64,000 nucleotides of DNA from Prostheceraeus crozeri (Eukaryota > Platyhelminthes > Polycladida > Euryleptidae), in assembly GCA_907163375.1 (NCBI GenBank), contig CAJQUW010007951.1, forward strand, positions 62,001 to 126,000. Direction: 5' to 3'. Below are positions 47,950 through 61,137 of the stretch, one piece after another. The translations under genes were made by a program, and so were the position numbers. The notes below the pieces were generated by a model. That model was not told the DNA's origin. It searched no databases and worked only from the letters and a program-made list of their open reading frames with translations. Position 1 is the first letter of the stretch. Every line of letters starts with the position of its first letter.

Positions 47950-48480
47950 TTTAACTTCACTGGGCACCATTCGAAGGCATAGAAAGGAAGTGCCAGATAT
48001 TCTCCGTGAGAGAAGGTCTTGCTTCGAGAGTCATTTTATCTTTGATCACAGTGACCAAATTGTGCTAGTTTACTATCAAGCAACGAGAAATAAACAAATT
48101 ATTCTTATGAGGTCCTCGCAAACATCTTGCGACGTTGCGAATTATGAGATGAAAAAACTATCTCTCATATCCGACTACAGTCGCTTGAAAGGTGGTGTTG
48201 ACATGTTTGACGAAAATCTCGAGGAATTTTCTACTTGAAGAAAAACAAATCGATGGCCTCTTCTTTTCTTTCACAATCTCATCGATGTGGCATTTAATAA
48301 TGCACATATCATCATGACAAAACGAATAAAAATGGAAAAGAATTTTGTGAAGAATCTTTCTTTTTCTCTCGCTGAGAACCATGTCAGAACTCGTATTCAA
48401 CAGCCAAAAGTCAGGAAAAGTGTTCGAAATGCGACCAAATTCATAGATGAACGTCATCAAGTGTCTATCATTCACATAGA
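47950..48480 (+). pseudogene. piggyBac-like transposase C-terminal remnant
   Basis: LGTIRRHRKEVPDILRER at the start, then VLVYYQATRNKQIILMRS and SRLKGGVDMFDENLEEFST, followed after an in-frame stop by RKTNRWPLLFFHNLIDVAFN, match the order in piggyBac transposases (GTIRKNKREIP; VSY.PKKN+.V.LLSTMH; KGGVD..D....Y+.R+RWP...F...+D+A..NA). The stop codon makes it non-functional, and the N-terminal half and ends are absent. KGGVD retains the third catalytic Asp region. Confidence 0.75.
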
Positions 48481-48489
48481 AGTGTTCGT

Positions 48490-51400
48490 CTGAGGCAAAA
48501 TGACCCGTTCAAGTGTTGCTGATTCAAATGACTGCTTTTTAATCTGTGATTTGAATTGCAACTAAGAATACCAATACTAAATGAGAATTTCATTAATGGA
48601 GTCTTTTAAAGTTTTGAATTCAAAGATCAATTAGGCTATATGCAGGCCTTGTAGGCATAGAATACGTACTATAATCAATATTTCAATCTTTTGCAAGAAT
48701 ATATGTATATATTCTTCATAAATAATGTTTTTGAACTGTGCCGGTGACTTGATAGTTATTAATGGGAAGCTCTGCGACGTATGTTGTTTCAGACGTCCTA
48801 ATGAGTGCTAAGAGAAGAATCTCATCCATTAAAAGTGATGACAATACTGTATTATCATGATGTAAGAATTATTGCTCATCAATATGTTGTAAGAAGTCTT
48901 CAGATTTTGACAAATGTCAAAGTATTTTGTTGACCACAGCCATATAGTCAATAAAACAATTAATTTTTAATGAAACAAAGTGGAACAAAGGTATTTATGA
49001 ATATCTGGACCATACCAATTAATGGAGAACAATATTCCAACCCAGCGGTGGTGGAGAAAATGACACTAAATAGATAAAGTAAGTAAGTAAACGGGTAAAG
49101 TACTAATCACATTCTCATGTAAAAATTTTAACGAAACATGTGGTTAGGCGTCGAAATCAATATGCTGAAATCTCGACAACTGCTATAAAAGTATACACTA
49201 TAAAGTATTGCTGAATTGTCAGATTCATCACCAATATACTCGTACATCATACAAAGGACTGACCTTCTCTACGTCACATGCCATTGGTAGAGTTTGCGTG
49301 AAGATATCAAGCAGAATTGCTGTGTTATTCCAGCTTCAATTTCATAGGCCTTACACATGCTTTTTGCAAGACATCCAAAGGCTTACTAATTCCTAATAAT
49401 CTGTTTGAGTGTTAAAAATCATTAACCATTCGCAAAATAAAGTTGTTTAATTATCGAATGGCATGCATTCTGATCATGCTTATTGAAGAACATAGATATT
49501 CACCACTACATGTAATATTGAATTGTAGAGGTAATGTATTGCATTGTACAGTAAACCAACGTGTGTTGCTCCTATAGTGGGTGCTGGTTGCTCCAATAAC
49601 AATTGCCATAGACTAACTTGATGACCACTACCATTTTTGCAACCAAAGAAAACGAATTGAATTTTTATTACATCCAAAGGCAATTTCAGAACATTTGTCT
49701 GACTGATCGCAATGAAAAAAACACTCATTACTCTTCCCCTTGAGATATCGACCGCACGTGCAACATCAGATAATATTTTGTGAATGCTGCTGTAGATGAC
49801 GCTTTCAATACGTAAATTTTTAACTATCCTAAAATTATTACTTAAACTACTACTACTATCAATATTATTATTAAGTAGTACATGACAATATTAATGTTTT
49901 GAAAAGTGTGTAATAATCAGTAAGTTTATTAGAAAGTTGAAAAAGCGGCGATAATCGACAGAAACAGTCCTTAGGGTTGACGGATGCTCTAGTTAAGTAG
50001 TTAAGTCGAAAGCTTCCTAGATTCTAACACCATTGACTTAAATATTCAGCTTGAATGCAAACACGATCACCGCCACTGACGTTTAGAGGTAAAACGCGAT
50101 GAGCACCAATAGGATCACTTAAGAAAATCAGAAAACAATGATATAATACACTTTGGTTATAATGTCTTTTCCGTTTCTCGAATTTACCCTGGATTCATCT
50201 TACCTCATTTGTGTCGATTTCAAATGCACAGTAATCTTAGCTATGGACTGTGGTCTATTATTTACTCGTCGGCTCTGGAATAACGTCATCTTTCTCACTT
50301 CGGTGATGTCTAGAATCATTGCAATGACCGGCGGTAGTGGCACTAAACAACTGTGCTGAAGTTTTATTCAAAATGTGATTATAACACACTATAAGCATCC
50401 ACATCATTCTCAAATGATCTGTTTACATGTAGCTTAGCAGCAGTTATCGCATTTTTCATGAAAAATGAGAGGTGGTGCTTATCGCGCTTTGCATAAAACC
50501 TGGAAGATTTTTAATCATGCAAAGCGACGAACAGACCATTTTAAATTACAATGAAAATTCATCAGTCATAAGATACTTAATTACTGTGACTCTTGGCTAT
50601 TTATTTGCGAAATTTTATAATTGATTAAATTAATCTCAACACAGCAGAGCATTGTGGCTTTCTCAAAATGAACTTATCGCGTTTTGCATACAAACTCTTA
50701 ATTTCCAGACATTAGCAGATGCAGATTGGATTTAATCGTTGGCCTGTGGATCTGAGGATATTCCTATCTAGAGGAAAATGGCCTACATTTTGATGTGACT
50801 TGAATGAAGCAAATTTCCTATCCTGACGGCATGGGCTTGCATTTTACAGAATGAGGCAAAAGAGTCACTGATGCTGATTGAGAATGATTTCAGAAATAAC
50901 TAAAAAGCTTGTCCATGGCTGCGGTGACGATTCCTTTTATCAATCATTTAACGTTAGTCCCTTATTGTGAGAGCTATGAGAGGATAGAACGTTCGCCCGA
51001 CGTCCGTGTTTGCTCCTGTGACTTGTGTCACCAGGATTCTGGTTTGTCATTCAGCTATGCTTCAAGCATGTGTAGAGTAGAGCAGAGAAATGTATATTTG
51101 GAAGCAATAGAGATCAAAATTGATACATCAAAATAATACTGTGTTGACAGTAATGCAAAAAGTATAAATAACATGTCACATGGGCGCGTGCAAATAATTT
51201 AGGTAAATCGACATGAAGATCTGAAACTGGTTATGTCGGCGTTGAGTTTTAGCAAATTCAATTACAAATCGGTTAGAATTTTGAAAATGACGGGGAATAA
51301 GCTCAGTGGTTGAAAATTGTTCCGCTCAGCTGATGAAGGCATCAGCTGTGTATCGTTTATTATGTGTGCATGATATTAAGAAAACAATCCATTAATGACG

Positions 51401-52560
51401 CGATGTATTCCCTTCAATTAGTAATTTTGTCCATCATCGCATGCTTGTAAGGGCCAGGGGCCTAAAATCCATGAAGATTTACCTATCTTTCTTCAATGAA
51501 CCAATCACTGTCTTAAAAAGAGACACGTTCACTAGTTTTACATCCTTCACCAATGCTGATAAAATTCAAAATCTAAATGTCTAAAGAAAGCTAACATTTT
51601 GCTTTTATAATGAACCAATCGCACACAAAATATCCGATGATATTCAACATTTGGAACATTATTATATGCTGATACTGAACCTCTTGTTGGCACTAATAGC
51701 TTTGCGCATTTATTTCACAGCAACTCTAAGATTGAGGAAAGTGAGATACAGAAAAGCATTGATTTTCCATGAGGATCTAAAAATGCCGCTCATGGATTTT
51801 TGTGATTAAGATACACGGCGAAGATGAACGTAACTTCGGCGCACTGAATCTCACATGTCATGTGAAGAAATGAGCACATGTTGAACCGACTCATTGCCTG
51901 ATAACATAATAAATTCCATGTTGATTTCTTCTGAAAATGCATCTGCTCCTCGATAAATAATATGTCAAAAACATGAGTTTTGCAATCAACAGGTGAGTGA
52001 AATTTCAACGGTATTCATTAGATGACACTTTAAACAAACGACTGGCAAATCACCTAAGTTAGTGCAGTGAACCTGCAATATAAATGCTGCTTTTTTGGAC
52101 ACACAATGTAAATAGAATAATTAAAAACATTGAGTTGCATCCTTAGTTGGAAAATGGTAACAGACTTGAATCGCTGCCATTTCATCTAATATTGGGAATA
52201 TCCAGCAGGCCTTGCATCTCTCAACATCGACACAACTCCCTATTTAAAGCTGCAGCCATGCCCGACCAAATGTGAAATTAGTGAAATTAGTGAAATATGT
52301 TATCATGTAATGAATCATAAAATCATCATGATGTAGTGAATACATTGCTTCCAATCATTTGCAGATGTCAAAAACACACTTGACGCTTGGAGCTCGTGAT
52401 CGGGAGAAGCACGAGGGAATTTATTGAAAGAGTCTGACCTCAATAATGCAATCAATTTTCTACCTGCAAGCACCGCACAACGACTGTAATGATGAATAGA
52501 TCAAATTTTCTAGGTCCTTATTTGATGTCGTCAGTACGTTGCAAGTATTGTTCTACTTCT
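48490..52560. other. no gene recognised
   Basis: About 4 kb of AT-rich sequence with only short, unconvincing frames. A tRNA D-arm-like GCTCAGTGGTTG sits near 51301-51312 without a B box. No inverted repeats supported. Confidence 0.4.
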
Positions 52561-52568
52561 GTATGCGG

Positions 52569-52882
52569 ATCTATAGTTCACACATGAGAGATGAACCTGA
52601 GAGTTGACCTCAAATCAAACCTGAGACTGACACCAACCCGTTCACACTTGAGAGACAGATCTCAGGAAAAAAGCTGCCCCTCATTTTCTTGAGCCTCCCC
52701 TTCACTGAGACGCTGAGACTCGCTGAGACATGACCTGAGATCTGCTGAGACCTAGGTCTCAGACCTGTTCACACTATCGACATCAGGTCGCAAATAAATT
52801 GAAAAATGTTTCTGTTTATACCTATTTGTTGCGCTAACTCTCAGGTTCCGTTCAGACTATGTGAGAGCTTGCTGAGACTCAT
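52569..52882. repeat. GTCTCAG/GTTCACAC repeat cluster, left
   Basis: Dense, both-strand occurrences of CTGAGA(C/T) and repeated GTTCACAC(T/A) or GTTCAGACTAT. The outer boundary reads AGTTCACACATGAGAG. It has the look of several nested ends of one miniature transposon family. Confidence 0.6.
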
Positions 52883-55498
52883 GATTCATTTTGTTATAAA
52901 TTGTCATGAAGAATAGACGTTGGCAAGGCACTGAAAGCCTATAGGTATTCGTAAAATACTCCACGTAAACAGGTCATCAACTCGTTTACGTAGGTTGTTT
53001 AATGCATCACTATTTTAACATAATGAGTAATTTTGATAATTTTTACTTAAATGATTTCCTTTGAACTTAAATCTCAAATTATTTTTGAAGGCATACTCAT
53101 TTAGATTGGTTCTTTTCGTCAAATTATTTCAGTACAAGTATGAAATGCTCATAAGCCTACTGGGCCTGCTTTCAAGCACTGAAAATAAAATCAAACAAAC
53201 AACGACTTCTGAAAACATGTAACAAAAATTCTTCACAAACATTTATCAAGTTTATCAAGCGCAAAACCATCGAGGTGGTCTATGATATGAAGTACTAGTA
53301 TTTCTTTTCCCTAGGCTCTATGCCTCCTTCAAAATGTTAATCAATAGTAGACAGCCTACTACAAAAATTGCCTTAATTTTACATAGTCTAGAAGTTCTTC
53401 TAACTTCCCTCTCTCGGGCGAATTCAGATCAACTCTGTCATGTTACTTTCTAACAACCTCTTTCAACCTCTCCATGTTGAGAGGTATAGTTTTACCACCT
53501 TGTAAAGCTACCAGGAGAAGGAATCCGTTCTTCCCGGCTACAGCAATAATTGTTGATAACACTTGAACCGAATGACTTAACACTCGCGTTTCAACATTTT
53601 CTGATCATTACATTTAATCTTACAATTGGACAACATTTAATTTTTATTAGACTGCTTCCGTACACCAGTGCTAATTGTACTAATTTTGAAATGTCTTTGT
53701 CGTATATATATTTGCTCTCTCTATATTTGTCTTTGTATGTGCCTAAGATTTATGATTTCCATTTACTTTGCAAATATATAAACGTTTCTCTATTTTTCTC
53801 ATGAACTTAATCAATCTCATGTTTTTAATTTTCTACTTGGGGCCATGCACCTAGATGGTGAAATGACTCATCCTCTTCCTTCAAACTTTGATGAAAAAAG
53901 CTCTCGATTGAAGAGCTTATGAAATATACCTAAATAATAATCAGTTTCTAATGGTTTGCAAGGTTGGACCTTGGGTTTTGGGTCGTCCTTGGGTAAGTGA
54001 TACAAAGCATGTTTTTTCTGTACAAAACTTGGGTCTGCTGTACTATTAATACTGCATATACGACCTACACAAATAAAGTTATAAAATTGATATTTTGATT
54101 TGAGCCGTGATAAGATCATAAAGTTCTGATTTTTTAATCAAAGTTTCACTCAATTCACAGAATATTTCAAAAATCAAATACTAGTAATGAATGGATATTT
54201 CACTTTGTGTTTGACAATGCCGCGCATTGAAAGTTCGTACATATTGCATTTGCTGCAAGCTTGCATGTATTTTGCTGCACATTAAATTTTTACATATTTC
54301 ATGCATTTTACATGGATATCTTCGCAGTTATCTTCACACCCTTAAACTTTCTACAATAGCCGACATTTATCCAAAAATGAATTAATTCCAATTTCGCATT
54401 CTAAACATGCTTAATCATGCACTAAGTACGCAGATGCCATTTATCAAGTCTGTTTGTATTTCTGATTAATAAAATGAAAGCAATTGCTTTGTTATGAGCA
54501 ATGTGCAGTTCAATCATAATTAAATCAAAAATCTTCAATTAGTCAGTATATTAGTGTAGGTTAGAATAAAGGAAAGCTTTGTAAAGTGATACACGTACTT
54601 AGGCTACTAATTACAGTTATTGCAATAAAAAATCGCTTCACACTAATACCACACTTCTCATGGACCCAATAGGAATTTTGGCCTATAGAAGAATTCTTAT
54701 GGCAGCAGAAAAAATACAAACAATGTACTTCGTTTACTTCATTCTACTCAATTATTGAAACTTGGGTCTTGACCCAAATTTAGGGTATACCCAATACAAG
54801 TTTTTGCAATTTCCCAATCTTGAGTTTCGGCCTACTTGTGTATTTTTCCTTTGTGAATTAACTGAGTATTGTTGGAATATTTTACTGAGTTATAAAACTC
54901 AGTATGCTGAGTTAAACTTAACTTGGTTAATTTCCGGTAAACTCGGTTAAATGAGTTTCTTGAAAAACTGAATTGACATCACTGGTTTCATTCGGCATAC
55001 ATGTGGGAATGAACTAACCGACGAAATCCTAATGAAAAGATTCCTGCTTGTTTACCATATTTATGCGCGTCGTGATTCAACGCATTGACATTAAGTTGAC
55101 TATTGCGTATCTTTACGAACGTGTAGATGCAAGTCTGCTGTTTTTCATGTTTTTTTCTACTACTGACTATTTAGTGTCCCGCTTTTGGTAGTAAAAAAAC
55201 ATGGCCACCAAGATATAGCTCAAAACTAATTTCATCAATCAAGTTAAAGTAGCCTGTACGTGCCTCATTATGTTTCTGTCTGATTCATCGTAAATTCAGA
55301 TTTCTGAAAGAAGCAAAACATGACAATATTTACAAGTATAATTACTGTCGTAAATGTCATCAAATGAATCACTAGTTTGGACTGAATTGACTTGTGCAAC
55401 CAACAGAAACACATGAGCACAAAGTATTATTCCGCGTATATGTGTACAAAATAAATGAGCGTCGAATACACAATCCAGTTGGATGTTGATAATAATGA
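52883..55498. other. AT-rich block between the two GTCTCAG clusters
   Basis: About 2.6 kb without a recognisable frame. The outer ends of the flanking clusters are inverted relative to each other (TTCACACATGAG on the left, CTCATGTGTGAA on the right), so this may be the interior of one 3.3-kb element or host sequence between two separate insertions. Confidence 0.35.
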
Positions 55499-55893
55499 AG
55501 TCTCAGAAAAGTTGAAACGCGTACAACTTTTGCTGAGACATGGTCGTTGTCTCAGTTGAAGGTCTCAGGGTTGTTCACACTTGAGACAAGGATTGTGGAG
55601 TTTGTCTCACAGGCTTCTCTCAGAAACTTGAGAGAAGCTTGTCTCAGGACCGTTCACACTATCTCTCAGCAAACGTGGTGAGCCTCCCCCTGGTCGCCCC
55701 GCACAAACGACAACGGATGAAGTTAGTGGGTCTCAGGCATGTCTCAGGACTGTTCAGACTACGTGGAGTTAGTCGCAGCATAATTTTGATTGACGTTTGA
55801 AATGGACGACGGAAACTGTAATCATGCCGTTTGATTGGATGATTGCCTGAGTCTCAGGTCTCAGGTCTCAGTACTCATGTGTGAATGTAGCTT
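55499..55893. repeat. GTCTCAG/GTTCACAC repeat cluster, right
   Basis: Carries GTCTCAGG(T/A) many times, with GTTCACACTTGAGAC, GTTCACACTATC and GTTCAGACTAC. The outer end CTCATGTGTGAATGTAGC is the complement of the left cluster's outer end. No coding sequence. Confidence 0.6.
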
Positions 55894-56089
55894 TAGAGTG
55901 TATGGTAAGCGATCTCTGTCAGGCTTAGAACAAACGTTTTGTTGTATTTGAATTGGAAAAGCATTTAGATACGAGCATTCTTCCAGCCGGCCCTTTTGTG
56001 TGTTTTAGATTTACCGAAAAAAAGTGGTTGCATTTGTGTCTGTATTTTAAATATTTCAAATTGTATCAAGGTATCTGTATCATGACATT

Positions 56090-59000
56090 TTGGCCTTATG
56101 CAGGTGAAAGGAATCAAGGAAAATTGGATATAATCAAACAAAACATGTTGAGAACTGGTCTTTGTTTCTGGGAGTTAGGGAATATTAAATGGACTGGGAT
56201 TGGCCTTTTTTTAAGAGGAAACTTTGAGGTGTGCTTCTAGTTCTCGGGTCTCCAAATCGGAAACAGAAATGACATTGCCTTTATCTGTACAAATGAAGTC
56301 AAGAAAGTCGCAATGAGATTCATTCCAAGTAGTGAGAGTCACATCAATTCGTTTCGCATGTTATGCAAGTCCATAATGGTTCAGCCATTCAAATATATTC
56401 TTCGACATCCGACGCAACAGAGATATAGATGCATTCTTCGATGAGGTACAGAAAACCATTGTTGACATGCCCCGTGGAGACATTCTGTATTTGATGGGCG
56501 ATAGGAATGCGAGTGAACGACGTCGTGAAGTAGTTGTCAATGGGATATTTGGTCCGTCTGGGACAAAGAAGTGACAGAGGAACAAGACTTACGACCCTCT
56601 GCAGTCCTGTTAAAATCGATTCAAAATCTCAAATACAATTTTCAACATCATCCCAAAGGCTTTACACATGGAAATCACCCAACAAAGTGACTCGAAGCCA
56701 AATTGATTTTCTATCGCGCCGCAACATGAATCGTTGGCGCATAAGGAAGTCGTACCTTATAGGAATCCACGGTCAACAGGATTGCGACCTTACACGTTGC
56801 CGACTGGTTTCGATCACAATCTGTTGATCATGGAGGTCAAATCAAAACTGAAATGTTTGACCAGACAGAGACTGAAACACAGAATATGACATAAACATGA
56901 TAGAAGGAATTTTTCATTATAACTAGAGAATCGATTTGAAGCGTTGAACACAGAAGAGAAAGCTTCCAATGAGCTTTAGACGGATGTTAAAGAAACAGTA
57001 AAAAAGGGCTGACAAACGTGTTCCGGAAACAGGAAAAGACATGAGTCAAAATCTGGAGGATCGGAATGGCACCGACTGCTGAATTCCAAAGACAAGCAAT
57101 AAAAGAGAATGAGGCATCCTTACAAGGGAAATGCAAGAACGTGAGAAGTCATCCATGCATTTGGTAGCCGCAAATCGGCTGGGGTGGACATCCTCATCGA
57201 GTAATTCAAAGTAAGAGGTGAAGAAACAATGAAAATTGTAACAGCTCCGTGCAATGCTGTTTGGGGAAACTAAGCGATGGTCAAATGATTGGAAGACAAG
57301 AATGTTACAAGAATGTTGATACCACTATTCAAGAAAGGTGATAGAAAGGATTGTGGTAACTGTCGTACAATTTCATTTATCTCATATGCGATCAATATTT
57401 TTCTTAAGATTATGCAAAAAAGATTGGAAGGACATTAACTGAAGGAACTGCCTGAGGAACAAGCAGGATTCAGACGACGTAGTGGCACTATGATGATTGC
57501 AGGCATGCGAGAAATGCAAAAAGGAGTATTTAGGTGCTTCATAGATTATATGAAAGCGCTTGATTGTTTAGATCATGAAAGGTCATGAATTATGATGAGA
57601 AAGATAGGAGCATCAGAACATCCGAATCAATTGCTGTGAAATCTATGTACGAATCAAAAGGCAATAATAGGAACTGAACAAGGCGATGCGCCATGGAAAT
57701 GGGCGTCCGACAAGGGTGCTTCTTGCTCCCTCTCCTGTTTTAACATCTATGCTGAAAGGATTATGCGATGAGCGGATATTGACAGCTTGAATGTAGGTGC
57801 ACATTTTGGTGGCAGAAAGATCAACGTGCGGTATGCAGACGACAAAGCTTTATTGTCAGAGTCAAAAGAAGATCTCTTACAACTGTCATCAAGTGTAGCA
57901 GGACTTAATCTAAACATGAACAAAAATAAGATCATATTGACGTCAGATCTGGCAAATGTCACTTTTAACAGCGAATAGAAGTAGTGAGTCATTTCTCTGT
58001 CTTAGGAACCTTCACAGAATTAGATTGTTTAAGTGTATCACTGTGCTTGAAGTGCAAACTGATTCAAACAGATGGCACATGCAGGAACTTACTAAGTGGG
58101 CAAAAGAAATTTTTAATACCTTTCAGAGATAGGAAAAATATTCGTGCGCCGCTTGCGTATTGGTATGAATTCCTTCAAAATGCTCCGATCGCCACGATTC
58201 CTTCAGATTCGAAGAAATCAGATCATTGCGCAAAAGTTTTCTCGATAATGTTGGGCCCTCCGATCATTATTAAAAGTCAACAGGCGCACGAAAAAACGTC
58301 CACATGTGTCTCTTTGCAGTGTGATCCGGTTGATAACAGTCACTGAAGCTTCGCACAATTTAGCGTGTTTAATGTTGAACTGTCTGCTCATTGTTCGATT
58401 GCTATGGCACTATGTCAGCAGATAGTGCCATTTCATTAGCGTTACATGTTCCAATGCTTCCTTTCAAGCCAAACACGAAGAGACGAGCTGTCTAATTCTG
58501 TGGATCTAGCAATCGGTGCATAGCCGAACAGCTGAAACTGCCATTCACAAACAGCTGTTGTCCATTCTATCCCCGCTAAGCTAAACCAAGGCAAAAGTCG
58601 GATTTCTATGGATAGAAACATGCGTCGGCGTGACAAAGCCTAACGTGTGAAGGCAATGGTGTTTCCTATTGCTCTTTACGGTTCGGAAACGTGGGTTATT
58701 CGTACGAGTGAAAGAAAGGAAATTGATGCGTTTGAACTCTGGTGCTGGAGGAGGCTACTCTGTGTCTCTTGGGTCGACAAGCAATGCATGGGCTCTTCAC
58801 AATATCAATAGAGACGGCACCCTAGAATCTCAGGTCGTTGCGTAAAGTTACCTATACTTTGGACACTTGAAGATGGACATCATATTGGGACGAGCAAGTG
58901 GATTGAGAAAAAGAAGAATCACCAGGATTTGTTGGTTGGACACTTTGAGAATGATGACAAAAATGATGATCGTGGATGTGATGAGAATATCGGGACGTTT

Positions 59001-59090
59001 GGAGGAGAAAATTCGTGACATCGCTAGAAATCGGACTTGATTTCACGAAATTTGGTGATGAGGTGATTATGAAAAAGAAAAATGTTCATA
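56090..59090 (+). mobile_element. RTE/BovB-like LINE, decayed
   Basis: The parts are in family order. Apurinic endonuclease start: NQGKLDIIKQNML and LGNIKWTGIG. Its end: DAFFDEVQKTIVDMPRGDI and RLYTWKSPNKVTRSQIDF. RT finger LIPLFKKGDRKDCGNCRTIS-like and LPEEQAGFRRRSGT; palm FIDYMKALDCLDHE and VRYADDKALLSESKEDL (57800-57870). C-terminal FPIALYGSETWVIRTSERKE, DAFELWCWRRLL and YFGHLKMD to about 59040. The wording is that of RTE/BovB elements. Many stops and frame changes make it inactive. Between about 58030 and 58600 roughly 570 bases replace the 75 or so expected, suggesting a later insertion. Confidence 0.85.
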
Positions 59091-60660
59091 TTCGTATTTG
59101 AATTTGAAAAAACGTGTACTTGTTCCCAACTTGATCTTTACAGAACCAGTCTGAGTGATAATGATCCAGTTAAGTCAATTCATGGCCGTCATATTGATAA
59201 TAAAAAATATTAGATCCTAAGAAATTGCGGAATTATTTCAATAACAGGTGATGAAAGAATAGACAAAGCAGAACTGATATATACATGTACATGCGCTAAA
59301 GCTGTGTAAGATACATGCAGTCAGATACAGACATAGTCCATGCTCTAATTCTTAAGGCACTCATTCAATTTGAATGAAATTTTATTTTCCAATAGAAAAT
59401 AGTATTCGCAATGTGCATCTCAAGCCTTGTGGTAATTGGATAATGTTGAAAAGTTGCAGAGAAATTTGAAAACGTGGAGGATGTATCTATAATTTTTGAA
59501 GCCGTCGAGCAAAATGCTACTCATTCATTGGAAGTTCGGTTTGAAGGAGGTAGAGTTCGTTGACTAAGTTAGACACCTATTCCAATACTTACACATCATG
59601 CTGATGTATTTGGATATTGCGATGTCGAAATCTTATGGCGGTAGGTAGACTTTTCATAAAAGCCGGTGAATAAAATATCAAATACAATCATTGAAAGAAA
59701 ACAAAGGATTTCTAGTGGTGGTCAAGCGATGTTTTCATTACATGGATGAAATTTTGTGTGATCACTTTAATGACGTAGCGGATGAGGCACAGGTGAGGTC
59801 AAAGAATTATGCAGAGAATCACAATCTACTGTAGTTAATCTGTTTCGGTGTCCACAATGTTCTTTTAGTCTTTTCAATATTCCAAATTCTCGCTCACCGA
59901 GGTCTCAAAATGCATGAATTGCATAGTTCTTGATCTCAAAAAATTGCCAGGAAAAAGTTTCTCGGGATTTTCCGGGAAAATGACACGAATTCCTGATTCT
60001 CGAAAATGCATTTCCCATTTACCCTAATGTGCACCCTGTGGCTACTTCCACGATTCTGCGCGTCTGTCGAGTTCCTCACGGTCCGTCTTCCTGTCAGACA
60101 GGAAAAAACCACACGTAAATCCGATGGAGAGCAGATTGACTGTTTCGCCAAAGAATATAGTTTCAATGCTTTCTCTGACTGAGTGAAAAGTATTAAGTCG
60201 AGAGCCATAAGTTTTGCATGGAATATCTTCAAGACATTTCCTACCATGTGTTATTATTAGGCTTCTTATCGGCTAGGTACATCTGCGATGCATGCGAGAA
60301 TGTGGTTTAATGTGGATAAAACTGGCCAAAACACTGTGTTACCCGACATCAAGAAAGTTGCCAAATCTGAATGAGTTTATCTTCATAGACAAAGGCAGAT
60401 AAACACATTCATGACCTGAAGACTTAATCCATACCAAAAATGATGTGGACCAAATATTCGTGAATTAATCATAGAAAGCAGTGAAAATGCCACTTTTAAC
60501 GAAAATTTATTTCTACTTCCCATATAATTTGCATATTTTTTATTTGATCATGTTTAACAGGATCGGGTAGAACTCGACAAATGCTCAAATTCGTAGTGGC
60601 AATAGGATGTAGATCATTCTGTGGAAGTCTCGTTCCGAGAAGCACCTCTCAGTATCACGA
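59091..60660. other. no gene recognised
   Basis: AT-rich flank downstream of the LINE. Only short frames, none with family similarity. No inverted repeats supported. Confidence 0.4.
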
Positions 60661-60663
60661 TAA

Positions 60664-61134
60664 GGCCGCTGTCACACAGAGAAAGTCATCAGCGATATGT
60701 CATCTTTCATCTTCCATCACGCTGTCACAGGAAACGTCGTAAGGCGTCGCCCGTCGGACATAAAGCATGAATTTATGCGGCTGATGAATGTCATTTCCAT
60801 CATCCACCAGGCAGCAGCCGCGAGACTGTTCTAAATATAGAACAACGTGAAGTGACGTCTGAGGGAAGATATAGGAAGCCGTGATTTGCGAAGAGAAGCA
60901 GTGTATCAGAATGCAGGTCTTTGTTCACCATGTCGGACGAGGACAAGGATGAAGACAGTAGTCATAGCAACTGTTAATAGTAAAAATTAGTGCTGACTGT
61001 ATCGGAAATGGATTTCCCTAGTGTGACTACTGTAGGTGAAAGATGGAAGATGGACGATGGAAGGTGGAAGACGGCAAATGAAAATCGTCTCATCACGCCG
61101 TATGGAAGACGCCTTGTTCTGTGTGACAAGGGCC
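60664..61134. mobile_element. PIF/Harbinger-like miniature element
   Basis: The element is 471 bp with ends GGCCGCTGTCACACAGA and TCTGTGTGACAAGGGCC (inverted, two or three differences) flanked by TAA on both sides (60661-60663 and 61135-61137). A 3-bp TWA duplication is the PIF/Harbinger rule. Inside, GATGGAAGATGG-type repeats on the right answer CATCTTTCATCTTCCATC on the left. No transposase. Confidence 0.7.
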
Positions 61135-61137
61135 TAA

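Noticed and set aside
53550-53804. 84-codon hydrophobic frame
   Set aside because: Low-complexity translation of T-rich DNA, no family signature.
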